Notes under the pieces: model-generated
Told to the model about the DNA's origin: nothing
Database searches by the model: none
Seen by the model: the letters and a program-made list of their open reading frames with translations, nothing else
Part shown: positions 18,374-26,342 of the stretch, piece by piece
How the letters are laid out: each line of letters begins with the position of its first letter
Numbering within the stretch: the first letter of the stretch is position 1
From: Flavobacteriales bacterium
Lineage (GTDB): Bacteria; Bacteroidota; Bacteroidia; NS11-12g; UBA955
Direction of reading: 5' to 3'
Assembly: GCA_947487055.1 (NCBI GenBank)
Contig: CANKVN010000015.1
Span: 1-35,857 of the forward strand
Length of the DNA: 35,857 nt
Translations under genes and position numbers: made by a program

Positions 18374-18381
18374 CAAAGATA
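18374..18381 (-). promoter_or_regulatory. Candidate -7 element of glyS-pgk (TATCTTTG)
   Basis: An exact TAnnTTTG match lies 8 bases upstream of the glyS ATG, which predicts a leader of only a few bases. Confidence 0.5.
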
Positions 18382-18406
18382 GGCAATACAGCAAGGAGGT
18401 AAAAGT

Positions 18407-18418
18407 TACAAATTTGTA
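18407..18418. repeat. Perfect 12-bp palindrome TACAAATTTGTA
   Basis: This twofold symmetric site lies in the divergent gap between glyS and the transposase-like gene, just upstream of the candidate -7 element of the latter. It could be an operator or chance AT-rich sequence. Confidence 0.3.
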
Positions 18419-18419
18419 T

Positions 18420-18427
18420 TATATTTG
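18420..18427 (+). promoter_or_regulatory. Candidate -7 element (TATATTTG)
   Basis: An exact TAnnTTTG match lies 35 bases upstream of the first ATG of the transposase-like gene. The intervening leader is very AT-rich. Confidence 0.4.
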
Positions 18428-18462
18428 CATTTTATCTACTTTTTTAATCTAATTTATTTTTA

Positions 18463-19068
18463 ATGTTATTTATTATGCTATTTTTACCTGACACTGTTTA
18501 TCACATTTACAACCATGCCAACGGGCGTGACAATTTATTTGCTGAAAGCGAGAACTACCGGTATTTTCTTGAATTGTATGGAAAGCACATTGGACCGATA
18601 GCGGAGACGTATGCTTTTTGTTTGATGCCGAATCATTTCCATTTTTTACTTCGAACCCGTGGGTTCGAAGACCTTCCAGGTTTAAAAAACCTGGAAGGTC
18701 TTGGCGCAGAAGGCGCCAAGATAAAAGAACGATTCTTCAGCCAGCAGTTTTCCAACTTCTTCAACGCCTACAGCAAGGCATTCAACAAAAAATATAACCG
18801 CAGAGGCTCGCTTTTTCAAAAGAATGTCAGAAGAAAACCCATCACCACCGAATCATATTTTCTAAGGTTATTCGCATATATCCACCAAAACCCCGTACGA
18901 CACGGATTTACCCCCCACATTGATGAGTGGCCTGCAAGTTCTTACCGAATGTATTTCAACCAGAATCCATTTCCATGGTTAAAAACGGAAACAATGGAAG
19001 ACCAATTGAAAAGTGCTGAAAAATTCCGCATTCTGCACCAGCCTAATCCATTAAGAAAAGCAATTTAA
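18463..19068 (+). CDS. REP-associated tyrosine transposase-like protein (Y1/HUH family)
   Basis: The 201-residue protein opens with LPDTVYHIYNHANGRDNLF and carries the metal-binding HUH motif as PNHFHFLL (His58, His60). NAYSKAFNKKYNRRGSLFQ follows, with the likely catalytic tyrosine (Tyr103 or nearby). It ends with YIHQNPVRHGF. These are features of single-copy RAYT proteins, which nick single-stranded DNA at REP palindromes and are not flanked by IS ends. ATGs at 18463 and 18475 are both possible. Residues 63-87 (RGFEDLPGLKNLEGLGAEGA and neighbours), between the HUH strand and the tyrosine helix, are encoded by three abutting palindromes. The stop overlaps that of convergent dcd by 4 bases, so there is no recent insertion scar. 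Confidence 0.9.
   Translation: MLFIMLFLPDTVYHIYNHANGRDNLFAESENYRYFLELYGKHIGPIAETYAFCLMPNHFHFLLRTRGFEDLPGLKNLEGLGAEGAKIKERFFSQQFSNFFNAYSKAFNKKYNRRGSLFQKNVRRKPITTESYFLRLFAYIHQNPVRHGFTPHIDEWPASSYRMYFNQNPFPWLKTETMEDQLKSAEKFRILHQPNPLRKAI
18649..18721. repeat. Three abutting perfect palindromes inside the transposase-like gene
   Basis: Palindrome 1 is CTTCGAACCC / GGGTTCGAAG (18649-18670, 2-base centre). Palindrome 2 has 16-base arms, AAGACCTTCCAGGTTT (18668-18683) and AAACCTGGAAGGTCTT (18687-18702), around AAA. Palindrome 3 is TCTTGGCGC / GCGCCAAGA (18699-18721, 5-base loop). Neighbouring palindromes share their edge bases, so the block is continuous. It keeps the reading frame. The arms resemble REP-type hairpins in size and arrangement. 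I saw no second copy in this window. Confidence 0.9.
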
Positions 19069-19601
19069 AACTGATTCTTCCACATCATGCTCTCGATAGG
19101 CTTATCGGGCTGACCTGAATATTTGGCGTTTTTCTTTTGGTTGTACTTAACCTCTATTTCACCGTCTACAGGGAAATAAATCAGCTGCCCAATCGGCATT
19201 CCACGATAAATTTTCACCGGTTGTTTAACACTGATTTCGAGGGTCCAGTTACCACAAAACCCAACATCCCCCTTACCTGCAGTGGCATGAATATCAATAC
19301 CCAGACGGCCGGTACTGCTCTTCCCTTCCAGGAAAGGAACATGGGCATGGGTTTCCGTGTATTCTTCTGTTACGCCCAAGTAAAACACATGCGGGTAAAG
19401 TACAAAACCTTCCTCCGGAATTTCGAAATACTCAATTTCATTGTGTTTTTTGGCATCCAAAATATGGTCCTTGTAAGTAGCCAGCCACTTGCCAAGATGA
19501 ACATCATAGCTATTGCTGCCCAAACACTGTCGATCGTAAGGCTCAATTTTAATGGTTCCAAGCTCTATTTCTTCGAGTATGCGCTTATCGGAAAGAATCA
19601 T
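19065..19601 (-). CDS. dcd: dCTP deaminase
   Basis: The protein is 178 residues, typical of Dcd. It deaminates dCTP to dUTP for thymidylate synthesis. Family features are the N-terminal MILSDKRIL, LGSNSYDVHLG, FLEGKSSTGRLGI with the catalytic arginine region, HATAGKGDVGF and WTLEISV with the catalytic glutamate, then PIGQLIYF. TAATTTCG lies only 4 bases upstream of the ATG. The gene is convergent with the transposase-like gene and overlaps it by 4 bases. Confidence 0.96.
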   Translation of the reverse strand: MILSDKRILEEIELGTIKIEPYDRQCLGSNSYDVHLGKWLATYKDHILDAKKHNEIEYFEIPEEGFVLYPHVFYLGVTEEYTETHAHVPFLEGKSSTGRLGIDIHATAGKGDVGFCGNWTLEISVKQPVKIYRGMPIGQLIYFPVDGEIEVKYNQKKNAKYSGQPDKPIESMMWKNQF

Positions 19602-19605
19602 GGAG

Positions 19606-19613
19606 CGAAATTA
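19606..19613 (-). promoter_or_regulatory. Candidate -7 element of dcd (TAATTTCG)
   Basis: A TAnnTTCG match lies 4 bases upstream of the dcd ATG. If this is the promoter, the transcript would start at or next to the start codon. Confidence 0.5.
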
Positions 19614-19684
19614 TAGGAGGAAAGCAATGTAAACACGTGGGTGGGTGTTTTGTGGACAAATACCCGAATGCCAACAATCATGCT

Positions 19685-19692
19685 TAGCTTTG
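19685..19692 (+). promoter_or_regulatory. Candidate -7 element of the cvfB-like gene (TAGCTTTG)
   Basis: An exact TAnnTTTG match lies one base before the ATG at 19694 and four before a GTG at 19697. With usual spacing the transcript would begin at about 19696, which would favour the GTG or a leaderless start. Confidence 0.45.
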
Positions 19693-19693
19693 C

Positions 19694-20533
19694 ATGGTGA
19701 AAGCAATCCCCGGAAAATACAACCACCTAAAGATAAACCGTTTTGTTGACTTTGGGGCTTTTTTGGATGATGGTGACGGCGGAGAAATCCTGATGCCCGG
19801 CAAATACCTGCCAAGAGGTGCTGCCCCAAACGACATGGTAGACGCCTTTGTCTATTATGACTCCGATGACCGAATTGTGGCAACCACCGAAAAGCCACTC
19901 GTTTACCTTGGAGAATGTGCCGCGCTGGAATGCAAATCTGTTACACGCTTTGGCGCCTTTATGGATTGGGGTTTGTTAAAAGATTTGTTTGTTCCAATAC
20001 GTGAACAGAACGTTCCCATGCTGCGCGGACACCACTATGTTGTTTATGTTTACTTTGATAAGGTTTCTGAACGACTTGCAGGAAGCGCCAAGGTCAGTAA
20101 GTTTTTGGATAAATCACCCCTACCATTCGAGGAGGGTGACGCAGTTTCCCTGCTTATTCTTGGCAAAACGCCCCTGGGGTTAAACGCAGTAATCGACAAT
20201 ACACATTCGGGGATCATCTACCACAATGAAATTTTTCAGGCATTAAAAACTGGCGACCGCGTTACGGGATTCATCAAACATATTCGTCCTGATGGCAAAA
20301 CAGACCTTGCGCTGCAGCAGGATGGAATGGTTCATATAGACGAAATGTCGGCAAAGATTCTGCAGATGCTAAAACAAAACGATGGGTTTATCGGTGTAAC
20401 CGACAGCAGCAGTCCTGAAGAAATATACAGCCGTTTTGGCATGAGCAAAAAAGCATGGAAAAAAGCCGTAGGGGTGCTGTACAAAACACGCAAAATCCAG
20501 TTAACACCAAACGGAATTCGTTTGGAAATCTGA
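19694..20533 (+). CDS. CvfB-like S1-domain RNA-binding protein
   Basis: The 279-residue protein has the CvfB/YitL architecture: several S1-like OB folds and a C-terminal winged helix. Visible features are NRFVDFGAFLDDGDGGEILM at 15-34, the repeated TRFGAFMDWGLLKDLFVP, GLNAVIDNTHSGIIYHNE and GYIKH-like GFIKHIRPDGKTDL. The winged helix is YSRFGMSKKAWKKAVGVLYK. In Staphylococcus the family influences virulence gene expression and binds RNA. In Bacteroidota the role is unknown. The start may be the ATG at 19694 or the GTG at 19697, given how close the promoter element is. It is convergent with the WD40 gene, 16 bases apart. Confidence 0.88.
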   Translation: MVKAIPGKYNHLKINRFVDFGAFLDDGDGGEILMPGKYLPRGAAPNDMVDAFVYYDSDDRIVATTEKPLVYLGECAALECKSVTRFGAFMDWGLLKDLFVPIREQNVPMLRGHHYVVYVYFDKVSERLAGSAKVSKFLDKSPLPFEEGDAVSLLILGKTPLGLNAVIDNTHSGIIYHNEIFQALKTGDRVTGFIKHIRPDGKTDLALQQDGMVHIDEMSAKILQMLKQNDGFIGVTDSSSPEEIYSRFGMSKKAWKKAVGVLYKTRKIQLTPNGIRLEI

Positions 20534-20549
20534 GCTTTTTTTCGTATAT

Positions 20550-21440
20550 TTAGGTTATTTCTGTCAGGTAGATGGTGCGATCATCACCAGCACTGACCAA
20601 AAGACGCTCATCCAACCAAAGTAAAGTATTGACAGAAGAACGGTGAAATACCAGTTTTGATGCCTCCAGCACTTTCAACAATTCCAGGCTACTGGCATCC
20701 CATATTTTTACAGTTTTATCCATGCTTCCCGAGGCAATTATTGGACTGTGGGCATTCAACTTTATGCTGTGTATATGAAGATTGTGCGCAGCAATCGTTG
20801 CTTGTGCCGGACCTTCCCCGTTCCAAACGCGAAGTGTTGCATCCCTGCCCCCGCTTATAACCTTCCCGGAATCAACAACAGAAAGGGCAAATACACTTTG
20901 CGTGTGGCCGGAAAGAATGGTTTTCAGGTTAAAATCCGGTTGAAATACTCGAACCTGAAAATCGCTGCTACCAACCCACCATTGTCCTTGCTGATCCCTA
21001 ATAATGGCACGAATTGAGGTTTCGCAAACTTCAATCACGCGCTCAATCCTACCCTCCATGTTCCACTGCAGCAGCTTCCCATCTCCCCCACCTGTGATAA
21101 ATACATCAGATAACAAGTGAATGGTAAATAAGCCTTTTTGGTGCGCTTCAAAACGCCTTACAGACGCTACCTGCGATTGATTAAATGCGATAACAAAAAG
21201 TTCGCCAACACTGCTTCCGGCATACAACAGGTTGTTTTTGGCATCAAATGCCAATGCGTATACGGGGCCGGGTATACTGGCAATGAGCTTGCCATCTGAT
21301 GCCCCATAAGGCCAATGAACCACCATTCCATCTCCTGAAGCAGAAAAAAAGCCTCCGGCTCCATCGGAAACGAGCGCATAAACAGCTCCCGTGTGGCCCG
21401 TTAAGGTTTTCAGGTGTATTGCTTGTAACTTCGCTGCCAT
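20550..21440 (-). CDS. WD40-repeat beta-propeller protein
   Basis: The ATG at 21440 gives 296 residues of WD40 repeats and little else, without a signal peptide. Repeats are visible as LTGHTGAVYAL, SGHTQSVFALS with SGGRDATLRVW, IAAHNLHIHSIKL with ASGSMDKTVKIWD, and SSVNTLLWL with SAGDDRTIYL. About seven blades fit the length. It is probably a cytoplasmic protein-binding scaffold with unknown partners. Its start codon overlaps that of the divergent phosphopantetheinyl transferase in one CATG. A longer version could start at 21500 but would run deep into that gene. Confidence 0.88.
   Translation of the reverse strand: MAAKLQAIHLKTLTGHTGAVYALVSDGAGGFFSASGDGMVVHWPYGASDGKLIASIPGPVYALAFDAKNNLLYAGSSVGELFVIAFNQSQVASVRRFEAHQKGLFTIHLLSDVFITGGGDGKLLQWNMEGRIERVIEVCETSIRAIIRDQQGQWWVGSSDFQVRVFQPDFNLKTILSGHTQSVFALSVVDSGKVISGGRDATLRVWNGEGPAQATIAAHNLHIHSIKLNAHSPIIASGSMDKTVKIWDASSLELLKVLEASKLVFHRSSVNTLLWLDERLLVSAGDDRTIYLTEIT
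21426..21433 (+). promoter_or_regulatory. Candidate -7 element (TAACTTCG)
   Basis: A TAnnTTCG match lies 5 bases upstream of the phosphopantetheinyl transferase ATG at 21439. It lies inside the first codons of the divergent WD40 gene. It supports the 21439 start over the later ATGs at 21457 and 21478. Confidence 0.45.
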
Positions 21441-22071
21441 GCCTTTGGATAGATTAATGCGTCCTGCGCCGGGTGTAATGATTGCCTTTTGGAAAATCAC
21501 CGAAGCGGAAGAAACGCTGATGCAAATGTATAACCCCGAAGCACAAGAGTTGGCTTTTATACAACAACTTCCTGCGCAGCGAAAAATGCATTACCTCGCA
21601 AGCCGCTTACTTGCAAAAACCTGCTATCCTGAACAAAATATTATCAAAGATGAATTCGGGAAACCCACGTTTGACAACAGCAGTCTTCATTTCAGCTGGA
21701 GCCATAGTGGACAATTTGCTGCTGCCATTTTCAATGAGAAAGAATCTACAGGTATTGATATTGAAACAATTGAACCAAAAATATTGCGGATTGAAGATAA
21801 GTTTTGCAACAATACCGATAAATCGCACCTTCACCGCAGCCGCCACCAGGAAAGCCTGCTGATAATCTGGGGAGCCAAGGAAAGCATGTATAAATGGTAC
21901 GGCAAAAAAGAGGTTGATTTTAAAAAACACATGACGGTTGGCCCCTTTGAAATGGGCGAATCCGGCCGGTTCTCCGCCAGTTTTCACAAGCCAGATTTAC
22001 AACAGGATTTCATCATGGAATATGCCATATTTGAAGAGCATGTAGCGGTTTGGATCAACAATTCTTTGTAA
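21439..22071 (+). CDS. 4'-phosphopantetheinyl transferase
   Basis: The ATG at 21439 gives 210 residues beginning MPLDRLMRPAPGVMIAFWKI, like other Bacteroidota members of this family. The signature motifs are STGIDIETIEPKI and WGAKESMYKWYGKKEVDF, which hold the Mg2+ and CoA ligands. HFSWSHSGQFAA is the middle motif. It transfers phosphopantetheine from CoA to carrier proteins such as acyl carrier protein. The subfamily is Sfp/EntD-like rather than AcpS-like. It is divergent from the WD40 gene, sharing CATG, and stops one base before the convergent flippase stop. Confidence 0.92.
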   Translation: MPLDRLMRPAPGVMIAFWKITEAEETLMQMYNPEAQELAFIQQLPAQRKMHYLASRLLAKTCYPEQNIIKDEFGKPTFDNSSLHFSWSHSGQFAAAIFNEKESTGIDIETIEPKILRIEDKFCNNTDKSHLHRSRHQESLLIIWGAKESMYKWYGKKEVDFKKHMTVGPFEMGESGRFSASFHKPDLQQDFIMEYAIFEEHVAVWINNSL

Positions 22072-22072
22072 C

Positions 22073-23338
22073 TCAGGCCAACTTCACCAGCTGCTTTAAT
22101 ATTTTCAGCATCCCTTTAATCCGCACAACACCGTGCAGTCGGGCATTTGGATTTGACAATTTAAACTGCCGGTAAACAACCAGCAGCACCAGAAAAAACC
22201 CAAAGTCTGCAGCTACGCAAGCACCATAAATACCCCAGCGCGGAATCAAATATACGCCCAGCAAAGTCTGCAGCAATAATCCAGCTACATTGGCCAGAAA
22301 CAGCAATTTAAACCTGTTTACTGCATGCAAATAATGGCTAAACAAACTAGCAGCAGACACCGATACAATAGCTGGTATAAGCAGCAGCGCAGTGTCTTTC
22401 AGCGCTTCGAAACCATGACCGAAAACGGCAACAAAAAGGGTGGAAGGCAAAATTGCCAGAAACAAGCAGGCAAGCGTTGTTCCCACCACCGCAATAAGCG
22501 CATATCTCAAGGTTATATCAGCCTGAAAAACAGCATTCTTACTCCTTAGGATTCGTACATGGGCAATGGTGCCAAAACTATTGGCAAATATCCAAATGGT
22601 ATCTGCAATAAGCAGTGCATTGGCATAAACACCAGCCGCGGCAGCTGTTCCCAGCCAATAGGTGAGGCTGTAAAGGCTAAGTCGGTACCCTAAAAATTGC
22701 GCAAGGTGCCCGATTTGGCTCCAGAAACCATCGGTAAACAAAACCTTGGGCGGCTTTTCTGCTGTGGCCAAGGCACTAAAAAGGGGCTTTCTCAACAGCC
22801 AGGTGCTGACAGCCAGTACCAGCAATAATGCATAAAACAGCGACGCAATGGCTGTTCCAACGCCTAAATCAATACTATCCCATGATGATACAAAACTTAC
22901 TAATAATAAAAGCTTTAACAGTTCCAGCAGCAATTGCAGGCGGTTGCGCTGTTTCACCAAAGCCAGTCCTTGCTGCACATTGTACTGAATGCTTAGCAAA
23001 ACCATAGGTAAGGAAACAAGCCCTACCATCCAGGCCATTTTCGAATCGCCACCAAACAGCATCAGTAATACAAAGCCTGTTAACAGCATAAACGCAGACC
23101 AGGCCAAACTAAATGGGAACAATGCTGAAAGGGAAAAGCGCTGCATGGCATTTGCCAGGTTGCTCCCACCCACAAAATCATTTCCCATCATCAGCAAGCC
23201 CGCCCAGAACAAAACCAATCCAAGTTCGCCCCTCCCCTCAGGACCCAGCCAGCGGGAACATAAAATTACAAATACAGCGGAAAGAACAGCGCGTAGCAAC
23301 TGGCTGATAAACGTATGTATGGGATTGCTGCGGCTCAT
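22073..23338 (-). CDS. Polysaccharide flippase (Wzx/MOP-family membrane protein)
   Basis: The 421-residue protein has about 12 hydrophobic segments. It begins with a short basic N-terminus and RAVLSAVFVILCSRWLGPEG, where the RWLGPEGRGELG motif is typical of lipid-linked oligosaccharide flippases. It would move undecaprenyl-linked glycan repeat units across the inner membrane. Its ATG overlaps the end of the asparagine-synthetase gene by 4 bases, so the two are translationally coupled. Confidence 0.9.
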   Translation of the reverse strand: MSRSNPIHTFISQLLRAVLSAVFVILCSRWLGPEGRGELGLVLFWAGLLMMGNDFVGGSNLANAMQRFSLSALFPFSLAWSAFMLLTGFVLLMLFGGDSKMAWMVGLVSLPMVLLSIQYNVQQGLALVKQRNRLQLLLELLKLLLLVSFVSSWDSIDLGVGTAIASLFYALLLVLAVSTWLLRKPLFSALATAEKPPKVLFTDGFWSQIGHLAQFLGYRLSLYSLTYWLGTAAAAGVYANALLIADTIWIFANSFGTIAHVRILRSKNAVFQADITLRYALIAVVGTTLACLFLAILPSTLFVAVFGHGFEALKDTALLLIPAIVSVSAASLFSHYLHAVNRFKLLFLANVAGLLLQTLLGVYLIPRWGIYGACVAADFGFFLVLLVVYRQFKLSNPNARLHGVVRIKGMLKILKQLVKLA

Positions 23339-25191
23339 GGTTTGGATTGTTGCAGAAATGCTGCCATGGCGGACAGGCGAAAATACCAGCGTAAATCACT
23401 GGTGTTGTGTTCTGACAAGGTTTTCAGCAATCGCTCCCTGGCAGGGCGTGGCGACCAATCGTCCAGCACTTCGCTCATCAGTAAACCACTCCAGTGGTTG
23501 CGGTTTTTCCAGGTGAGGGCATTATCCGGCACTGTAAATCCTTTTTTATCTACCCGCAGCCTCACATTTTCAGGAACAATCCCATGCAAGGCATCGCGCA
23601 GCACACCCTTGGTATAGCCGTGGGTAATTTTCTCACTAAACCTCACATTCAACCAACGGGCAAGTTCCATATTGTCGGCAAATGGATTGCGGCTTTCCAA
23701 ACCATGCGCCATACCGTTCATATCGTCCCAGATCAGCATTTGCCTGAGTTTTTGCGAGAAAAAATCATGCTCCATTTTGTGGTCGGCACTTAGGTGTGCC
23801 AGCTTGGGCAGGTATGGTTCTGTTTTCCAGAGATCGCGGTTCAGCAGACCTTTGGCGTTCCGCTTAAGTCGCATGCTCACCAGTCCGGGGAATATTGCCT
23901 TCATCTGCAGCAACATGCGTTGCTTGAAAGCTTCGCGGTAGGCAACCGGCAAGTGATTCCCTTTTTGCAAAAAAACAGCTTGTAAGGAGAAAAAATCACG
24001 GTACAGGTAATCGGGATATCCGCCAAACAACTCATCGGCCCCCTGCCCGTTAAAGAAAACCGTAACGCCTTTTGATTTTGCCAATTCACAGAGTGCATAA
24101 TGCGCAAGGTTGTTCCAGGCTAAAGGAGGCAAATCTGTTGCGGAAGCCACCTCTGCAAGTGCCTGGTGGCCTATATCTCCAGTATCCAGTTTATGCCAAG
24201 TTGCGCCATTATATTCCGCCACTTGTTGTTGCCAGGAAAATTCATCGGCCTGCGTATTGGGCGAAACCACAGAAAATAGCGCCAAATCGGCATCAGGACC
24301 CAATGCTTGACGGGCATAGCCAATAATGGCGGCACTATCTATACCACCGCTTACCGCAAATCCCAGGGGCACATCCGACATCAATCGCTGCTGAATCCCC
24401 TTTTTCAATAAATCACCAAGCGCATCCTGAGGAATGCCTTCCAAATCAGGATAATACACAGGCGTGCATTCCAAAGTGCGAAGGTTGCAGTCCAATCCCT
24501 CGTGAACTGAGGCAATTTCCTGATAAAATCCGGTTTGCGGCAAAAAAACGCCTTCCACCAAATGATGAAATACCGATTCGCTGTTGATACTAACGCCACC
24601 CAGCCATGTTCGTAAAGGCCTGGTTTCCGAGCAAAAAACAAAGGCATCTTCGGTTTGGGTATAATACAATGGTTTAACGCCGGTCATATCCCGCCGCAAA
24701 TGCAGGGTTTTCTGTTCTTTGTTCCAAAACGCCAGGGCGTAAAATCCATCCAATTGGGTAACCGCGTCTATTCCGGAATGGCTAAGTAAATTAAAGACTG
24801 TTTCGGTATCGGTCCCCCCATGATTGCTAAACCCATAGCGCTCATCCAGCATAGGATAATTAAATGTTTCGCCGTTGTAAACCATACAATTCCGCGCATC
24901 AGGCGAAGAAAACGGCTGATGACCGGCAACACCTGGTTGGATAATACTTAGGCGCCTGTGAATGAGAGCACCCACAAAATATCCTTCAGCGGTTTGAATA
25001 TGCGGCAATTGGTTTTCGGGCAATGAGTCATCACCACCAAAAGCATGGATATTTCCATCAGCATCAAACAAAACAAATCCCTCGTCATTGGGTCCGCGGT
25101 GCGACAAGGAATGGGAAAATTGCATGCAGGTTTCCACCCATTGCCTTGCAGGCAGGGGCTTAAGGTTAAAAACACCGGCAATTCCACACAT
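23335..25191 (-). CDS. asnB: Asparagine synthetase (glutamine-hydrolysing)-type amidotransferase
   Basis: The 618-residue protein has the AsnB layout. An N-terminal glutaminase domain begins MCGIAGVF, with catalytic Cys2, HRRLSII and VYNGETFNY. The C-terminal synthetase domain has the PP-loop SGGIDSAA (281-288) and NGQGADELFGGYPDY. It could make asparagine. Its position between a glycosyltransferase and a flippase suggests the version found in surface-polysaccharide clusters, which amidates a sugar acid or peptide group. That is inference from context. It overlaps the flippase by 4 bases and follows the glycosyltransferase after 3 bases. Confidence 0.93.
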   Translation of the reverse strand: MCGIAGVFNLKPLPARQWVETCMQFSHSLSHRGPNDEGFVLFDADGNIHAFGGDDSLPENQLPHIQTAEGYFVGALIHRRLSIIQPGVAGHQPFSSPDARNCMVYNGETFNYPMLDERYGFSNHGGTDTETVFNLLSHSGIDAVTQLDGFYALAFWNKEQKTLHLRRDMTGVKPLYYTQTEDAFVFCSETRPLRTWLGGVSINSESVFHHLVEGVFLPQTGFYQEIASVHEGLDCNLRTLECTPVYYPDLEGIPQDALGDLLKKGIQQRLMSDVPLGFAVSGGIDSAAIIGYARQALGPDADLALFSVVSPNTQADEFSWQQQVAEYNGATWHKLDTGDIGHQALAEVASATDLPPLAWNNLAHYALCELAKSKGVTVFFNGQGADELFGGYPDYLYRDFFSLQAVFLQKGNHLPVAYREAFKQRMLLQMKAIFPGLVSMRLKRNAKGLLNRDLWKTEPYLPKLAHLSADHKMEHDFFSQKLRQMLIWDDMNGMAHGLESRNPFADNMELARWLNVRFSEKITHGYTKGVLRDALHGIVPENVRLRVDKKGFTVPDNALTWKNRNHWSGLLMSEVLDDWSPRPARERLLKTLSEHNTSDLRWYFRLSAMAAFLQQSKP

Positions 25192-25194
25192 GGT

Positions 25195-26304
25195 TTATTT
25201 GATTTTTCGGTAAATATCGGAATAAGCGTCCAGCACCGCATCACCGGAAAACAAGCTTTTGGCCTTGCCTGCAATTTCTTCATAATTCCAATCGGTTGTT
25301 TCAGCGGCCATTATAAAAGCACGCAACAATGATGCTTCGCTGCGTGCATCGCAGGCAATACCCATGTTTTCTGCAATTAACGCATCCGCACCTTTGCAGT
25401 GGGTATAAATAACAGGCACACCAAGGCAAACAGCCTCGGCAATGGTTAATCCAAAGGTTTCATACAAACTAAAACTAACCAAATAATGGGCACGCTGTAT
25501 CCTGTCTGCCAGTTCCCTCCTGTTAGGGGTTGGTGCCAGCCAATGAATCCTTGTCCAATCATGCTGTGGATTCGCTGCTTTATAGGCATAAAAGGCTTGC
25601 TCCGGCACATTCAGCTCCAGTATAGCTGTGGGCTGTTTGCGGGCAAACTGTGAAAATACGTGTATGATTTTATCCGTCTGCTTCTGCTTGATGTTAAAGT
25701 TGGAAACATGGATAAACACGGGCTTATTTTGAGGTGGGAATACCATCCGGGGTTCATCAGTGAACGTTTTATGAACCGCATTGGGAATAAAGGCTACGGG
25801 CTTATGGATGGCTATGGAAAGTGCATCTGCCAACCGTTGGGAAACCGCCACAACCGATTGAGACCTGAACAAGGCCCAGCGGGATAAGCGGCGCTTCCAT
25901 CGCGGAGATTGACCATCTTCGGGCAGCCAGTCCGTGTTGTGTTCTGTGATAACCACAGGCAAACGGAATTTCCTCCTTAGCCAAATGGCGTCGAATCCGC
26001 TTTTCCAGGTAACCTGAGCATGGATGATTTTCAAATTTTCGAGCGATTTCAGGCATTCAAACAACAGCCGGTAGTAATGAAACTGGTGATAAAAAAAACC
26101 AAACAATCCGTGTTTTCGGGGAATTACGATCTCCCATTCGGTAAAATCCGGTTTTTCGTGCTTAAAAATTGCAGGTTCTGAAACATCCCCTGAGTAGTGA
26201 ATGTAGACCACAGAAACCGTAAATCTTTCCGAAATCAAATGCGCCAAATCCCTACAGAATATACCATTGAGCGGTTTCTCCGGGGTAGGATACCAACTGC
26301 ACAA
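25195..26304 (-). CDS. Glycosyltransferase family 4, GT-B fold; start codon unusual
   Basis: The given start is a TTG; the conserved beginning (LLCSWYPTPEKPLNGIFCRD) has no ATG or GTG between it and the in-frame stop upstream. An ATT at 26337 would add MKQNNPDHIAL in front and lies 5 bases after a near-consensus -7 element. It may be the true start. The 369-residue enzyme shows VVITEHNTDW in the first half. Its second half has the GT4 donor-site motif (YETFGLTIAEAVCLGVPVI) with two glutamates seven residues apart. It would add a sugar from a nucleotide donor to a lipid-linked glycan at the inner membrane. It leads a three-gene unit with asnB and the flippase. Confidence 0.9.
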   Translation of the reverse strand: MCSWYPTPEKPLNGIFCRDLAHLISERFTVSVVYIHYSGDVSEPAIFKHEKPDFTEWEIVIPRKHGLFGFFYHQFHYYRLLFECLKSLENLKIIHAQVTWKSGFDAIWLRRKFRLPVVITEHNTDWLPEDGQSPRWKRRLSRWALFRSQSVVAVSQRLADALSIAIHKPVAFIPNAVHKTFTDEPRMVFPPQNKPVFIHVSNFNIKQKQTDKIIHVFSQFARKQPTAILELNVPEQAFYAYKAANPQHDWTRIHWLAPTPNRRELADRIQRAHYLVSFSLYETFGLTIAEAVCLGVPVIYTHCKGADALIAENMGIACDARSEASLLRAFIMAAETTDWNYEEIAGKAKSLFSGDAVLDAYSDIYRKIK

Positions 26305-26342
26305 CAGAGCAATATGATCAGGATTATTTTGCTTAATACTTG

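Noticed and set aside
18366-19068. Transposase-like gene as an active IS200-type insertion sequence
   Set aside because: No terminal hairpin ends or target pattern are visible and its stop is shared with dcd; a RAYT-type single gene fits better.
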